From assembly GCA_963727035.1 (NCBI GenBank), contig CAVSEY010000001.1, positions 1-64,000 of the forward strand: 64,000 nt of DNA, written 5' to 3'. The translations under genes were made by a program, and so were the position numbers. Within the stretch, counting starts at the first letter, position 1. Each line of letters opens with the position of its first letter. Source of the DNA: Rhodoblastus sp963727035 (GTDB lineage Bacteria > Pseudomonadota > Alphaproteobacteria > Rhizobiales > Beijerinckiaceae). The notes under the pieces were generated by a model. The model worked only from the letters and a program-made list of their open reading frames with translations. It had not been told where the DNA came from and did no database searches. Positions 55,232-64,000 of this stretch are shown here, piece by piece.

Positions 55232-56227
55232 TCACCCCCATAGCGCGGGTTCGGGCGGAAAAACGGTCGAACCGTCGTAGCGCAGGCCATCGGCGCGGTC
55301 CTGGGCCAGCAGCAGCGGGCCGTCGAGATCGACGAAACGGGCGCGCCCAGTGAGCAACAGGGCCGGGGCCATGGCGAGCGAGGAGGCCACCATGCAGCCG
55401 ACGAAGAGACCGAAGCCGAGCCTTTCGGCCTCGGCCGCGAGCGCCAGCGCCTCGGTCAGGCCGCCGGTCTTGTCGAGCTTGATATTGACGAGGTCATAGC
55501 GGTCGCGCAGGGCGCCCAGCCCCTTGCGGTCGTGGACGCTTTCGTCGGCGCAAATTGCGACCGGCCATTTATTCCGCGCCAGCGCCGAATCATCGTCCGC
55601 CGGCAGGGGCTGCTCGACCAGAGCGACGCCGGCCGCCGCGCAGGCGGCGAAATTTTCTTCGAGATTTTCCGGCCGCCAGGCTTCGTTGGCGTCGACGATC
55701 AGTTCGGCCTCGGGCGCCGCGGCGCGCACGGCGGCGAGGCGTTCGGCGTCGCCCGCGCCCGCAAGCTTCACTTTCAGCACCGGCCGGCCGGCGGCGGCTT
55801 TGGCCGCCCGCGCCATCTCGTCCGGCGTCGCGACCGACAGGGTATAGGCGGTGACGCAGGGCGCTATTGCGTGCAATCCGGCGAGCTGGAAAGCCGGGAC
55901 GCCGGAAATCTTGGCGTCGAGGTCCCAAAGCGCGCAGTCCAGCGCATTGCGCGCGGCGCCGGCGGGCAAAAGCCTTTGCAGTTCGGCGCGACCGGCGCCC
56001 GATTCGATCGCGGCGCGGCAGGATTCGATCGCCGCCGCCACGCTCTCGACGCTCTCGCCATAGCGCGCATAAGGCGTGCATTCGCCGCGTCCGGCCGCCT
56101 GACCTTGAATAATCGTCGCGACGACGGTCACCGCCTCGGTCTTGGCCCCGCGCGAGATGACGAACGGGGTTTTCAGCGGAAAGCGCGCGATTTCTAGGGA
56201 GAGCCGGCGAGTTTCGGACAAGGCCAT
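55232..56227 (-). CDS. Dipeptide epimerase (L-Ala-D/L-Glu epimerase type, enolase superfamily)
   Basis: 331 residues. It belongs to the muconate-lactonising subgroup of the enolase superfamily. The catalytic Lys-x-Lys is in VLKVKLAG near residue 155. The metal ligands are Asp in LIVDANEAW, Glu in LVEQPLP and Asp in ICADESV. The second base Lys is in NIKLDKTGG. The C-terminal DLDGPLLL is typical of dipeptide epimerases acting on murein peptides. With anmK and aat in the same window, murein recycling is a plausible role, but no murein-peptide genes are adjacent. Confidence 0.88.
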   Translation of the reverse strand: MALSETRRLSLEIARFPLKTPFVISRGAKTEAVTVVATIIQGQAAGRGECTPYARYGESVESVAAAIESCRAAIESGAGRAELQRLLPAGAARNALDCALWDLDAKISGVPAFQLAGLHAIAPCVTAYTLSVATPDEMARAAKAAAGRPVLKVKLAGAGDAERLAAVRAAAPEAELIVDANEAWRPENLEENFAACAAAGVALVEQPLPADDDSALARNKWPVAICADESVHDRKGLGALRDRYDLVNIKLDKTGGLTEALALAAEAERLGFGLFVGCMVASSLAMAPALLLTGRARFVDLDGPLLLAQDRADGLRYDGSTVFPPEPALWG

Positions 56228-56370
56228 GGTGTTGCGCCCATGCAAGCTTCTTTCCGGACGAGCGGGTCGCCCGCAATTGGCTTTTGCGTAAACGGCTTGC
56301 GGATTGTATTCAAGAGCTGGGACCGTCCTCGTTCCCCGGCCCTGGCCGTCAGACAGCGGATACGCGCCGA

Positions 56371-57516
56371 ATGTCGAATTCAATGCCCGTCGAGCCGGCC
56401 TTTTCGGTCGAAAGGGACGGCGAGACCCTTCGCCTCGTCCTCAGCGGGGCGTGGACGATTTCGGCGTCGCGAGCGCTGGAAAGCGCGGCCGACGCGCTCG
56501 GCGCGGCGGGGCGCGGCGCGGCGCGGGTCGCGATCGATTTCGCCGGCGTGGCGCGGCTCGACACCGCCGGCGCCTGGCTGATCGACAAGGCGCGGACGCA
56601 AATGGCGGCTGGCGGCGCCGCGACGGAATATCAAAGCCTCGATTCGGACCAGACCATTTTGCTGCGCGAGGCGGCTTACGCGCCTTCGACGCCCGAGGTG
56701 AAGCGCAAGACCAACCCGGTCGTCGACTTCCTGGTCCGGTTCGGCAAATGGAGCGCGATGATCGCCGACAATGTGGCGACCGGCGTGTCCTTTTTCGGCG
56801 AACTGGCCGCCGCGGCCTTGCGGGTGATATTCAATCCGGCGCTCTCCCGCCCGACGTCGATGATCTACCATATGGAAAATTTCGCCCTGCGCGCGGTGCC
56901 GATCGTCGTCACCATCAATTTTCTGGTCGGCAGCATTGTCGAGCAGCAGGGGCTCTATCAATTGCGGCGCTTCGGCGCTTCGTCCTTTGCGATCGAGCTG
57001 ATCGGCCTTCTGGTCCTGCGCGAACTCGGCGTGCTGCTGACCTCGATCATGGTCGCCGGCCGCTCGGGCTCCGCGATCACCGCCGAACTCGGCTCGATGA
57101 AGATGCGCGAAGAGGTCGACGCCCTTCGGGTGATGGGGATGTCGCCGATGGAGGTGCTGGTCCTGCCGCGCGTCCTGGCGCTGATCTTCTCCCTGCCGTT
57201 ACTCACCTTCCTCGCCGACATGGCGGGGCTCGGCGGCGGCATGATCACCGCCTATGTCTATGAAGGCATCAGTTTCCAGTCCTTCCTGGTGCGGGTGCAG
57301 GATTATATCGGCCTCAACACTTTTCTGGTCGGACTGATCAAGGCGCCCTTCATGGCGCTGGTCGTCGGGCTGATCGCCTGCGTCGAGGGGTTCCGGGTCC
57401 AGGGCTCGGCCGAATCGCTTGGCCGTCAGGTCACGACTTCGGTGGTCAATGCGATTTTCATGGTGATTTTCGTCGATGGCTTGTTCGCGATCTTTTTCGC
57501 CGGCATCCATTATTGA
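56371..57516 (+). CDS. mlaE: Mla-type ABC transporter permease with N-terminal STAS domain
   Basis: 381 residues from the ATG at 56371. Residues 1-95 are a STAS-like domain (LRLVLSGAWTISASRALESA), a fusion typical of alphaproteobacterial permeases. In E. coli the corresponding protein, MlaB, is separate. The permease has five to six helices with IVEQQGLYQLRRFGASSFAI and VAGRSGSAITAELGSMKM, the MlaE signature. It moves phospholipid between the membranes with the ATPase, MCE and lipoprotein components encoded next. Confidence 0.93.
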   Translation: MSNSMPVEPAFSVERDGETLRLVLSGAWTISASRALESAADALGAAGRGAARVAIDFAGVARLDTAGAWLIDKARTQMAAGGAATEYQSLDSDQTILLREAAYAPSTPEVKRKTNPVVDFLVRFGKWSAMIADNVATGVSFFGELAAAALRVIFNPALSRPTSMIYHMENFALRAVPIVVTINFLVGSIVEQQGLYQLRRFGASSFAIELIGLLVLRELGVLLTSIMVAGRSGSAITAELGSMKMREEVDALRVMGMSPMEVLVLPRVLALIFSLPLLTFLADMAGLGGGMITAYVYEGISFQSFLVRVQDYIGLNTFLVGLIKAPFMALVVGLIACVEGFRVQGSAESLGRQVTTSVVNAIFMVIFVDGLFAIFFAGIHY

Positions 57517-57524
57517 GGGAACAG

Positions 57525-58325
57525 ATGGGGCCGAGGTCGCAAGAACCGATCATCAAGGTGCGCGGGCTGAACGTCGGCTTCGGGACCAAACTGGTCCTGA
57601 AGGGCCTCGATCTCGACGTTCCGCCGGGCCAGGTGACAGGTTTCGTCGGCGGTTCCGGGCAGGGAAAATCCGTCCTGACCCGCGCGATTCTCGGCCTGCT
57701 CCCCAAACAGTCCGGGACCATCGAAGTCCTTGACGAGAATATCGACCGGCTGTCGCCCTCGCAGCGCCGCGCGCTGGAGCGCCGCTGGGGCGTGATGTTC
57801 CAAGGCGGGGCGCTGTTTTCCGCCCTCACCGTCAAACAGAACATCCAGACCCCGATGCGGGAATATCTCGACATCAGCCAGCCGGTGATGGACGAACTGG
57901 CCATGCTGAAAATCAAGCTGGTCGGCCTGCCGCCGGACGCGGCGGACAAATTTCCGTCAGAACTTTCCGGCGGCATGGTCAAGCGCGCGGCGCTCGCCCG
58001 CGCGCTGGCGCTCGATCCCGAGTTGCTGTTCCTCGACGAGCCGACCTCGGGGCTCGACCCGATCGGCGCCGCCGATTTCGACGATTTGATCGCAACCTTG
58101 CGCGCCACCCTCGATCTGAGCGTTTTCATGGTGACCCACGATCTCGACTCCCTCTATTCGATATGCGACACCATCGCGGCGCTCGCGGACGGCAAGGTGA
58201 TCGCCTGCGGTCCGCTTTCGACGATGCTCGCTTCCGATCATCCCTGGCTGCGCACCTATTTCCACGGCAAGCGCTCGCGGTCGATCGTCGCGCCGGAACA
58301 CGCCGCCATCGGCGCGCAGAACTAG
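57525..58325 (+). CDS. mlaF: Mla-type ABC transporter ATP-binding protein
   Basis: 266 residues from the ATG at 57525 (GAGGGA precedes it). Walker A is GGSGQGKSVL near residue 42, the Q-loop is MFQGGALFSALTV, the signature is ELSGGMVKRAALARAL, Walker B is LLFLDEPTSGLDP and the H-loop is MVTHDL. The gene starts 8 bp after the permease stop and is 13 bp from the MCE gene, so it is in one operon. Confidence 0.95.
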   Translation: MGPRSQEPIIKVRGLNVGFGTKLVLKGLDLDVPPGQVTGFVGGSGQGKSVLTRAILGLLPKQSGTIEVLDENIDRLSPSQRRALERRWGVMFQGGALFSALTVKQNIQTPMREYLDISQPVMDELAMLKIKLVGLPPDAADKFPSELSGGMVKRAALARALALDPELLFLDEPTSGLDPIGAADFDDLIATLRATLDLSVFMVTHDLDSLYSICDTIAALADGKVIACGPLSTMLASDHPWLRTYFHGKRSRSIVAPEHAAIGAQN

Positions 58326-58338
58326 GAGGAGCAGAAGC

Positions 58339-59256
58339 ATGGAGACGCGCGCCAATTTTGCGCTGGTCGGCCTGTTCACCCTGGCCGTGATTTTCGGCGC
58401 GTTCGGATTCATTTACTGGTTCAAGACCTTCGGCACGGCGACGGCCCAGAAAACCTATTTCGTTCACTTCGAGACCCCGGTCTCCGGACTGCTGAACGGC
58501 GCGGAAGTCGAATTCAACGGGCTCAAGGTCGGCTCGGTCACCGACCTCAGCCTCAACCCGAACAATCCCAGGCAGGTGGACGCGCAGATCTCGATCGGCG
58601 CCAATACGCCGGTCAAGACGGACACCTCGGCTTCGCTCAAGACCGGCGGGATCACCGGAGTCTCCTGGGTGGGGCTCGAAGGCGGCAGCACGGAAGCGCC
58701 GTTTTTGCCGGCGGGCGGCGTGATCAACGCCACGGGCTCGGACCTTCAGGCCCTGTTGCTGACCGCACAGAAACTGACCGCGAAGGCCGACAAGGCGTTC
58801 GACCAGCTGGATACGGCCCTGAACCGGGTGAACGACCTTCTGAAAACCGCCAGTCCGGGGATCGAGTCCTCGGTGACCAACCTTCAGCAGGTGACTGAAG
58901 CCCTCGCGGACAAGAACGGCAATTTCCGCCAGGCGCTCGACAGCATCGATCCGGGCAAGGTGCGCAACATCATGCGCAACGCCGACGAGGCGTTGGCCAA
59001 GATCAACAACCTGCTCGGAGGCGACTCCGGCAAGACGATGATCGCCGATATTTCCAGCGCCGCGCGATCGATCAAGAAACTGGCGGAGAGCCTGAATCGT
59101 TTCGCCAACACCGGACTGCCGGCCTACCAGGGCCTGGCGGTCGACGGGCGCAAAACGCTTCAGGACGTCGATCACGCGGTCAAGACCCTCGAGCGGGACC
59201 CGCAGAGCATTCTTTTCGGCCGAAAACCGGCGCTGCCCGCTTATAACGGGCATTGA
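58339..59256 (+). CDS. mlaD: MCE-family substrate-binding protein (MlaD-like)
   Basis: 305 residues. One N-terminal membrane helix (residues 8-28) anchors a single MCE domain (about 38-115, VSGLLNGAEVEFNGLKVGSV). A long helical, coiled-coil-like tail follows (TLLT-type repeats to about residue 285), which could form a tunnel for lipid passage. The ATG at 58339 follows AGGAGG. It is part of the Mla operon. Confidence 0.93.
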   Translation: METRANFALVGLFTLAVIFGAFGFIYWFKTFGTATAQKTYFVHFETPVSGLLNGAEVEFNGLKVGSVTDLSLNPNNPRQVDAQISIGANTPVKTDTSASLKTGGITGVSWVGLEGGSTEAPFLPAGGVINATGSDLQALLLTAQKLTAKADKAFDQLDTALNRVNDLLKTASPGIESSVTNLQQVTEALADKNGNFRQALDSIDPGKVRNIMRNADEALAKINNLLGGDSGKTMIADISSAARSIKKLAESLNRFANTGLPAYQGLAVDGRKTLQDVDHAVKTLERDPQSILFGRKPALPAYNGH

Positions 59257-59300
59257 ACAGGCGGCTGATTCGCGTCGGACCGCAAGGAGAAGCAGGGACC

Positions 59301-59915
59301 GTGGAGAGGAAAGCAAGCGGAGCGCGCGCGCGGCAGGGGGGGCGGAAACCAGCCCCCCTTTCGGCGCTCGCCGCCTTTGTCGCCCTCGGCCTTTCCGGCT
59401 GCGCCAACCTCGTCGCGCCTCAGCGTTTCGATCTTCAAGCCGCGCCGGCGCGGGCGCGTCCCTCCAGCGCGACCTTCGTCGTGCCGACGCCGACCGCCTC
59501 CGATCCGCTGGACAGCGAGCTGATCGTGGTGCGCGGCGCCGACGGCTCGCTGAGCCGGGTCCCCGACGTGGAATGGGCCGACCGCGCGCCGGCCCTGCTG
59601 CAGGGACGCATTGTCCAGACCTTCGAGAACGCCGGGCTCGCCCGTCAGGTCGCGGTCGCGGGCGGACACGCGCAATATGCGCTGCGGGTCGAACTGCGGC
59701 GCTTCGACATCGACGTCGCCAGCCGCAGCGCAATGGTCGAGATGACCGCGCGGCTGATCGTGGAAAGCAGCGGTAACACGGTCGCCGCGAAAATCTTTTC
59801 GGCGTCCCAACCGGTCGGCGAAATCGTCGGGGCCGCGCCGGCCATGGCGCTCAATCGCGCGCTCGCCGATGTCCTCTCCCGCATGATCCCCTGGGCCGCT
59901 TCCCTCGGACGGTGA
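59301..59915 (+). CDS. ABC-type transport auxiliary lipoprotein (PqiC-like)
   Basis: About 204 residues from a GTG at 59301 preceded by AAGGAG; a TTG at 59253 overlapping the MCE gene also opens the frame. The lipobox LSGC makes a lipidated Cys near residue 36. The domain then shows the ABC_trans_aux pattern: ELIVVRGADGSLSRVPDVEW and LQGRIVQTFENAGLA, with later RLIVESSGNTVAAKIFSASQ. It is probably the outer-membrane-side or periplasmic partner of the MCE transporter, and the last gene of that operon. Confidence 0.88.
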   Translation: MERKASGARARQGGRKPAPLSALAAFVALGLSGCANLVAPQRFDLQAAPARARPSSATFVVPTPTASDPLDSELIVVRGADGSLSRVPDVEWADRAPALLQGRIVQTFENAGLARQVAVAGGHAQYALRVELRRFDIDVASRSAMVEMTARLIVESSGNTVAAKIFSASQPVGEIVGAAPAMALNRALADVLSRMIPWAASLGR

Positions 59916-59932
59916 ATCGCTCAAGCGAAAAA

Positions 59933-59958
59933 GAACGCCCGGATCGCTCCGGGCGTTC
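59933..59958. terminator. Bidirectional hairpin terminator
   Basis: GAACGCCCGGA (59933-59943) pairs perfectly with TCCGGGCGTTC (59948-59958) across TCGC. On the minus strand a TTCTTTTT run follows, a good terminator for the coiled-coil gene. It also ends the Mla operon on the plus strand. Confidence 0.88.
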
Positions 59959-59981
59959 GCATTTCCGGCCATTCGGCTCGG

Positions 59982-62900
59982 TCAGCCCAGCCGGCCCGAA
60001 GCATGGGCGAGCAGGCTGTAAACCTTGCCGGTTTCAGAGGCCAGATAGGATCGCGTCATCAGGCCGTCGCGGTCCTGCCGGCCCACGTCGCCGAGCAGAC
60101 GCTCGAATTCCTGCACATAGCGATCGACCGTCAGGCGGAAGTCGCGATCCTCGCTGTAGCGATGACGCACGCCCTCGAAGGTCTTCTGGCCCTGGGCCGT
60201 ATAGATCCGGCGGCTGAACGCCGACCGGTCTCCGCGGCGGAAGCGATTCCAGGCGTCGATCAACGCGCCTTCGTCCACCGCCTGGGCGATTTCCGCCGAC
60301 AGGCTGTCGAGCGCGTCGGCCGGCGTGGCCGCGCGCCGCGGGGCCGGTTCGTCGGCGGAGGCGCGCGCCAGCAGTTCGCTCATCCAGCCGCCGCGCTCCG
60401 CCGGAGCGGCGGCCGCAGGAGCAGGGGCAGGGGCAGGAACTGGGGCAGGAGCAGCCAGCCGTGGCGGCTGCGGGCGCAGATCGAGCCGCGGCGCCTCCCT
60501 GACCGAGGTTTCGGCAGCCGGCTCCCGGCGCGGCGCCGGCTCCGCACGCGCCGGCTCTGGTCGGGCCGGCTCGGCGGGCTCGACCACATCGTATGTCCGG
60601 CCCGAACGGGCGACCAGTTCGGTCAATTCGTTGAGGGCCTTCATTTCGTCGGCGACGATCTTGCGCATGGTCGCCGCCTGTTCGCCGGTCTCGCGCGGGA
60701 GATCGACCATGCCGCGCTTCAACTCCTGGCGGGTCGCTTCCAGCTCGCGCTGGATCTCGCCGGTCATGGCGCGCAGCTCCTGCGATACGCCGGTGTAGCG
60801 TTCGGAGGCCTGCTGGAACAGCTGGTTCATCTGCGCCAGCGTCTGTTCATGGGCGGCGGTCAGCTCGCCGGCGGTCTTTTCGCGCTCGCGCGCCACTTGG
60901 TCGCGCAATTCGTCGTGCTGTTTGGTCAGCACGCCCGCCGTGCCCGCCGCCGCGGAGGCGAGGAAGGTTCCGACGTCGCGGGCGCGCGCGTCGGCCTGGG
61001 ACAGCGTGCGCGCGATCATCGCGGCAAAACCGTCGAGGCGCATTTCATATTCGTTCTGCTGCTTCTCAGCCTCCTCGTGCAGCGCCTGAAGGCTATGCAC
61101 GCGCGCCTCGAGCGCGGCGTCGATCGCCTCCTGGGCGCTCGACGCGTCGTTCAGGCGAGCCTTCAAGGCTTCGTCCACCCGGGTCTGGGCGGCGCTCAAT
61201 TCGCGCAGGCGGGCGTCGAAGGCGCGGCCGATCATCGAATGCGCCACGTTCAGGTCGCGGAGCGCCTCCTGCAGCGTCTGCGCCTGGCCCTGCACCGCCT
61301 GGGCGGCGCCGCCGACGCCGCTTTCGATTTGCCGGGCCGTCGAGTCGAGGCGATCGGCCTCGCCCTGCAGGGTTGCGACCACCGCAGCGAGCGCGTCAAT
61401 TCTCGGCGCCAGGGCGCTGTCGACCTGGGCCAGCCCGGCTTCGGCGTTATCGATCGTCGTCATCAGGGCGCCGTGGGTTTGCGCCAGATTGCCGGCCAGC
61501 CCCTCGATTCCCTGCCTCATGCGCCGGTTCGCCTCGTCGAGGGCGCTGGTCATTTCGGTCTGACGGCGGCCGAGATGCGTGATCAGATCGTTCGAGCGCG
61601 TCGCGAGCGCGCCGACCGCGCTCTCGCTGAAGGCCACGATCTGCGAGACCACCTCGCCGCCGCGCTCGGTGAGCGTCTCGACCAGTTTCGTCCCTTGCGT
61701 TTCGTACCAGTCGCGCAGTTCGGCGGCGCGGGCGCCGAGTTCCTCGGTCAGCGCGCGGCCACGGCCATCGACCGTTTCTTCGATATGGGCGATGCGGCGG
61801 TCCATATCCTGGCCGGTCGTGACGAGGCGGCCGACGACCTTGGTTTCGAACATGCCGATACGTTCGTCCAGATCGGCGACGATCTCGCGGGCGCGCCCGC
61901 CGAGGGCGGCGTCGAGTTCGCGGCCCTTGACTTCGAGCCTTTCGCCGGTTTCGGCGAGGCGGCCGACGACCTTGGTTTCGAACATGCCGATACGTTCGTC
62001 CAGATCGGCGACGATCTCGCGGGCGCGCCCGCCGAAGGCTGCGTCGAGTTCGCGGCCCTTGACTTCGAGCCTTTCGCCGGTTTCCGCGAGGCGGGCGACG
62101 ACCTTGTTTTCGAACCGGTCGATATGTTCGTCCAGGTCGGCGACGATCTCGCGGGCGCGCCCACCGAGGGCGGCGTCGAGTTCGCGGCCCTTGACTTCAA
62201 GCTTTTCGCCGGTTTCCACGAGGTGGCCGACGATCTTGTTTTCGAACCGGTCGATATGTTCGTCCAGATGGAGGGCGATCTCACGGGCGCGGCCGCCGAG
62301 AGCGGCGTCGAGTTCGCGGCCCTTGACTTCAAGCTTTTCGCCGGTTTCCACGAGGTGGCCGACGATCTTGTTTTCGAACCGGTCGATATGTTCGTCCAGA
62401 TGGAGGGCGATCTCACGGGCGCGGCCGCCGAGAGCGGCGTCGAGTTCGCGGCCCTTGACTTCGAGCCTTTGGCCGGTTTCCGCGAGGCGGGCGACGACCT
62501 TGTTTTCGAACAGGTCGATATGGTTGTCCAGATGGGCGGCGATCTCATGGGCGCGGCCGCCGAGCGTGGCGTCGATTTCCATCGCCTTGGCGGATAGCTC
62601 CTCGGTGAGCGCGGTCGAACGGGCGAGAATGACGGCGTCCAGCTCCCGCGCCTTGGAGTCCAGCGCCCGTCCGACTTCGCGTCCGCCTTCGCCGAGCACC
62701 TTGGCGATGTCGATGGCGCGGCCCGCCAGAGCGTCGTTGAGATGGCTGGTCCGGGTCGAGAGGCTGCTCTCCGCCCTCGCGATCAGCTCGTCCATCACCT
62801 GCGCCACATCCTGGGCCTTGCCGGCCGTGCTGTCTTCGAAGCGGTCGATCTGCTGCTCCAGCAGGCGCGCTGTCTCCTCGGCGCGGCGGCCGAGGCGCGT

Positions 62901-64000
62901 TTCAAGCTGCGCGCCGTGGATGTTGATCGCCATTTCGATCGCCGCGAGGCGCGACGAGATCGAGGCAGCGAGGGCTTCGGACTGCGCGCCGATCCGCTCG
63001 GAGGCGGCGCCGCCCAGTTCGTTGATGGTCCTGTCGAAGCCCGCCAGCGTGTCGGCGAGCATGACGCGCAAAGCCTCGGTCTCCATGCGGATATGATCCG
63101 CCGAGCCTTCGCCGCCCGAACGCAGCAGCTGATCGAGCGCCGCAAACTGGCCGATAAAATCCGCCTTGAGGCGCTCGCCATGGTCGCTGAGGCGCGCCTG
63201 GGTCTCGGCGACGCCGGCCGCCATGCGGCTCTCGAAGGCGTCGAGTTGCGAGGCGATCTCCTGCGCCAGAAAAGCCGCGTGCTGGCCGAGGCTGCCCGAG
63301 GCGTCCTCGCCGCCGCGCAGCATCGTCTGTTCGAAGGCGTCGAGACGCTCCGACAGGGTTTCGGTGACGCGGTCGCCATGGACGCCGATCGCCGCGACCG
63401 CTTCCGATGCGACCTGGGCGAAGCGCTTCTGGGCGTCGGTGACGCGCGCGGCGATGGTTTCGGCGGTCTGGCCAACGGTCTCGGCGAAATTGTGGTCGAG
63501 ATTCGTGGTCTGCGCGAGCAGGGCGGCGACGGTGGCGTCGGAAGCGTCCTGGAACTGGGCCTGAGCGGTCGCGACATGCGCGCCGAGGACGTCCGCCACC
63601 GACTGGCCGATTTCGGCGAGCGACCGGCGCAGAAGCTCGGTTTGCGCGGCGCTTTGCGCGTTGATCTGGCCGAATTGCTCCTTGAAGGTTTCGGCGTGGC
63701 GCGTGAGAGCCGCGACATGGGCCCCGGAGGCCTCGGCGATGCTCTTTTCCACGCGGCCGCCCTGCGCCGCGACGGCGTCGATCGCCGTTTGCGCGCTTTG
63801 GCCGACGCGCTGCTGGAAGGTCTCGACCTGCGCGGCGAGCGCGGCGAGCGGGGCGTCGGCGACGGCGGCGACGCCCTGGTCGAGGCGTTCGACATGGGCG
63901 CCGATGGCGTCGAGCGCCGATTGCGTCGCTTCGCCCAAACGCTGCTCCACCGCGTCGGTATGGCTGACGAGGGCGGCGATATGCGTTTCGGTGGCGGTGA
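59982..64000 (-). CDS. Giant coiled-coil protein, partial (5' end beyond the window)
   Basis: At least 1,339 residues are visible; the frame is open through the right edge, so the true start is outside. Nearly the whole length is alpha-helical coiled coil rich in Ala, Glu, Gln and Thr. It contains repeated motifs such as AHVERLDQGVAAVADAP and, around 61831-62622, 44-residue tandem repeats. The C-terminal 120 residues are globular (WNRFRRGDRSAFSRRIYTAQ, TVDRYVQEFERLLGDV), preceded by a Pro/Ala/Glu-rich linker. Long proteins of this type are conserved in Rhizobiales and often annotated as kinesin-like or apolipoprotein-like. A structural or polarity role is possible but unproven. Confidence 0.85.
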   Translation of the reverse strand, partial: TATETHIAALVSHTDAVEQRLGEATQSALDAIGAHVERLDQGVAAVADAPLAALAAQVETFQQRVGQSAQTAIDAVAAQGGRVEKSIAEASGAHVAALTRHAETFKEQFGQINAQSAAQTELLRRSLAEIGQSVADVLGAHVATAQAQFQDASDATVAALLAQTTNLDHNFAETVGQTAETIAARVTDAQKRFAQVASEAVAAIGVHGDRVTETLSERLDAFEQTMLRGGEDASGSLGQHAAFLAQEIASQLDAFESRMAAGVAETQARLSDHGERLKADFIGQFAALDQLLRSGGEGSADHIRMETEALRVMLADTLAGFDRTINELGGAASERIGAQSEALAASISSRLAAIEMAINIHGAQLETRLGRRAEETARLLEQQIDRFEDSTAGKAQDVAQVMDELIARAESSLSTRTSHLNDALAGRAIDIAKVLGEGGREVGRALDSKARELDAVILARSTALTEELSAKAMEIDATLGGRAHEIAAHLDNHIDLFENKVVARLAETGQRLEVKGRELDAALGGRAREIALHLDEHIDRFENKIVGHLVETGEKLEVKGRELDAALGGRAREIALHLDEHIDRFENKIVGHLVETGEKLEVKGRELDAALGGRAREIVADLDEHIDRFENKVVARLAETGERLEVKGRELDAAFGGRAREIVADLDERIGMFETKVVGRLAETGERLEVKGRELDAALGGRAREIVADLDERIGMFETKVVGRLVTTGQDMDRRIAHIEETVDGRGRALTEELGARAAELRDWYETQGTKLVETLTERGGEVVSQIVAFSESAVGALATRSNDLITHLGRRQTEMTSALDEANRRMRQGIEGLAGNLAQTHGALMTTIDNAEAGLAQVDSALAPRIDALAAVVATLQGEADRLDSTARQIESGVGGAAQAVQGQAQTLQEALRDLNVAHSMIGRAFDARLRELSAAQTRVDEALKARLNDASSAQEAIDAALEARVHSLQALHEEAEKQQNEYEMRLDGFAAMIARTLSQADARARDVGTFLASAAAGTAGVLTKQHDELRDQVAREREKTAGELTAAHEQTLAQMNQLFQQASERYTGVSQELRAMTGEIQRELEATRQELKRGMVDLPRETGEQAATMRKIVADEMKALNELTELVARSGRTYDVVEPAEPARPEPARAEPAPRREPAAETSVREAPRLDLRPQPPRLAAPAPVPAPAPAPAAAAPAERGGWMSELLARASADEPAPRRAATPADALDSLSAEIAQAVDEGALIDAWNRFRRGDRSAFSRRIYTAQGQKTFEGVRHRYSEDRDFRLTVDRYVQEFERLLGDVGRQDRDGLMTRSYLASETGKVYSLLAHASGRLG
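61831..62622 (-). repeat. 132-bp (44-residue) tandem repeats in the coiled-coil gene, six units
   Basis: Units begin at 61831, 61963, 62095, 62227, 62359 and 62491. Each encodes GRELDAALGGRAREI, a DE-x-I-x-x-FE/FENK segment, and an ETGERLEVK-type segment. Neighbouring units near 62227-62490 are almost identical at DNA level; the last unit diverges. Keeping 132 bp preserves the frame, so unit number can change by recombination. Confidence 0.9.

Noticed and set aside
60003..62597. A long plus-strand frame opposite the coiled-coil gene
   Set aside because: It is a shadow of the repetitive coiled-coil sequence. The terminator orientation and C-terminal globular domain support the minus strand.
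61831..62622. Tandem repeats considered as a CRISPR array
   Set aside because: The 132-bp units are contiguous, in frame and without unique spacers; they encode protein repeats.

Overview
The window is a high-GC alphaproteobacterial chromosome segment, most likely from the Hyphomicrobiales (Rhizobiales), perhaps near the Beijerinckiaceae/Methylocystaceae. The evidence is the NDUFA12 plus DUF2155 pair, a Phasin_2 protein, the rpoZ-rsh-pdxJ-acpS block, a MaeB malic enzyme-phosphotransacetylase fusion, a B12-dependent ribonucleotide reductase and a very long C-terminal-conserved coiled-coil protein. No rRNA, tRNA or CRISPR array was recognised.

Positions 1-20 kb are accessory and mosaic. Two nearly identical IS4-family elements in the same orientation (1-1262, frameshifted; 16641-17905, intact) bracket about 15 kb of genes and dispersed palindromic repeats. 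This stretch holds a CmcI-like methyltransferase, small secreted or membrane proteins (a His/Tyr-rich protein, a Gly-rich lipoprotein, two tiny two-helix membrane proteins), a phasin, and a carbamoyltransferase / SxtJ-like / DUF5989 / SGNH-hydrolase cluster arranged as two convergent units. It also has a serine hydrolase, an AlkB-like membrane di-iron hydroxylase, and a gene of about 1,030 codons with an N-terminal nucleoside-phosphorylase domain and a STAND/NACHT-like body. The second IS4 copy splits that last gene. Removing the IS and one 9-bp target duplication restores one continuous frame, so it looks like a recently inactivated antiphage-type gene.

Positions 20-38 kb are mostly core genome: nrdJ (with an apparent one-base frameshift), lrgAB, NDUFA12, a DUF2155 protein, aat, a cytochrome P450, a vapBC pair, a DegP/Q protease, a frameshifted glutathione transferase and anmK. 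These are followed by rpoZ, rsh, pdxJ and acpS. The 3' end of pdxJ carries a 33-bp tandem duplication that repeats the acpS ribosome-binding site.

Positions 38-64 kb hold a NarL/DegU-type two-component system, maeB, a periplasmic protein, a rhodanese, an LpxH-like phosphoesterase and an EamA transporter. An IS1182-family element sits in a CTAG target. Next come an arylsulfatase with a variant active-site motif, an XRE-cupin regulator, dgkA, a TDT-family transporter and a PAP2 phosphatase. The window ends with a dipeptide epimerase, a complete Mla-type lipid transport operon (permease, ATPase, MCE protein, auxiliary lipoprotein), and a giant coiled-coil protein with 44-residue tandem repeats that runs off the right edge.

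Four genes (first transposase copy, SxtJ-like, nrdJ, glutathione transferase) each show a single-base frameshift. Either the assembly has indel errors or several genes are decaying. Raw-read inspection would separate these.
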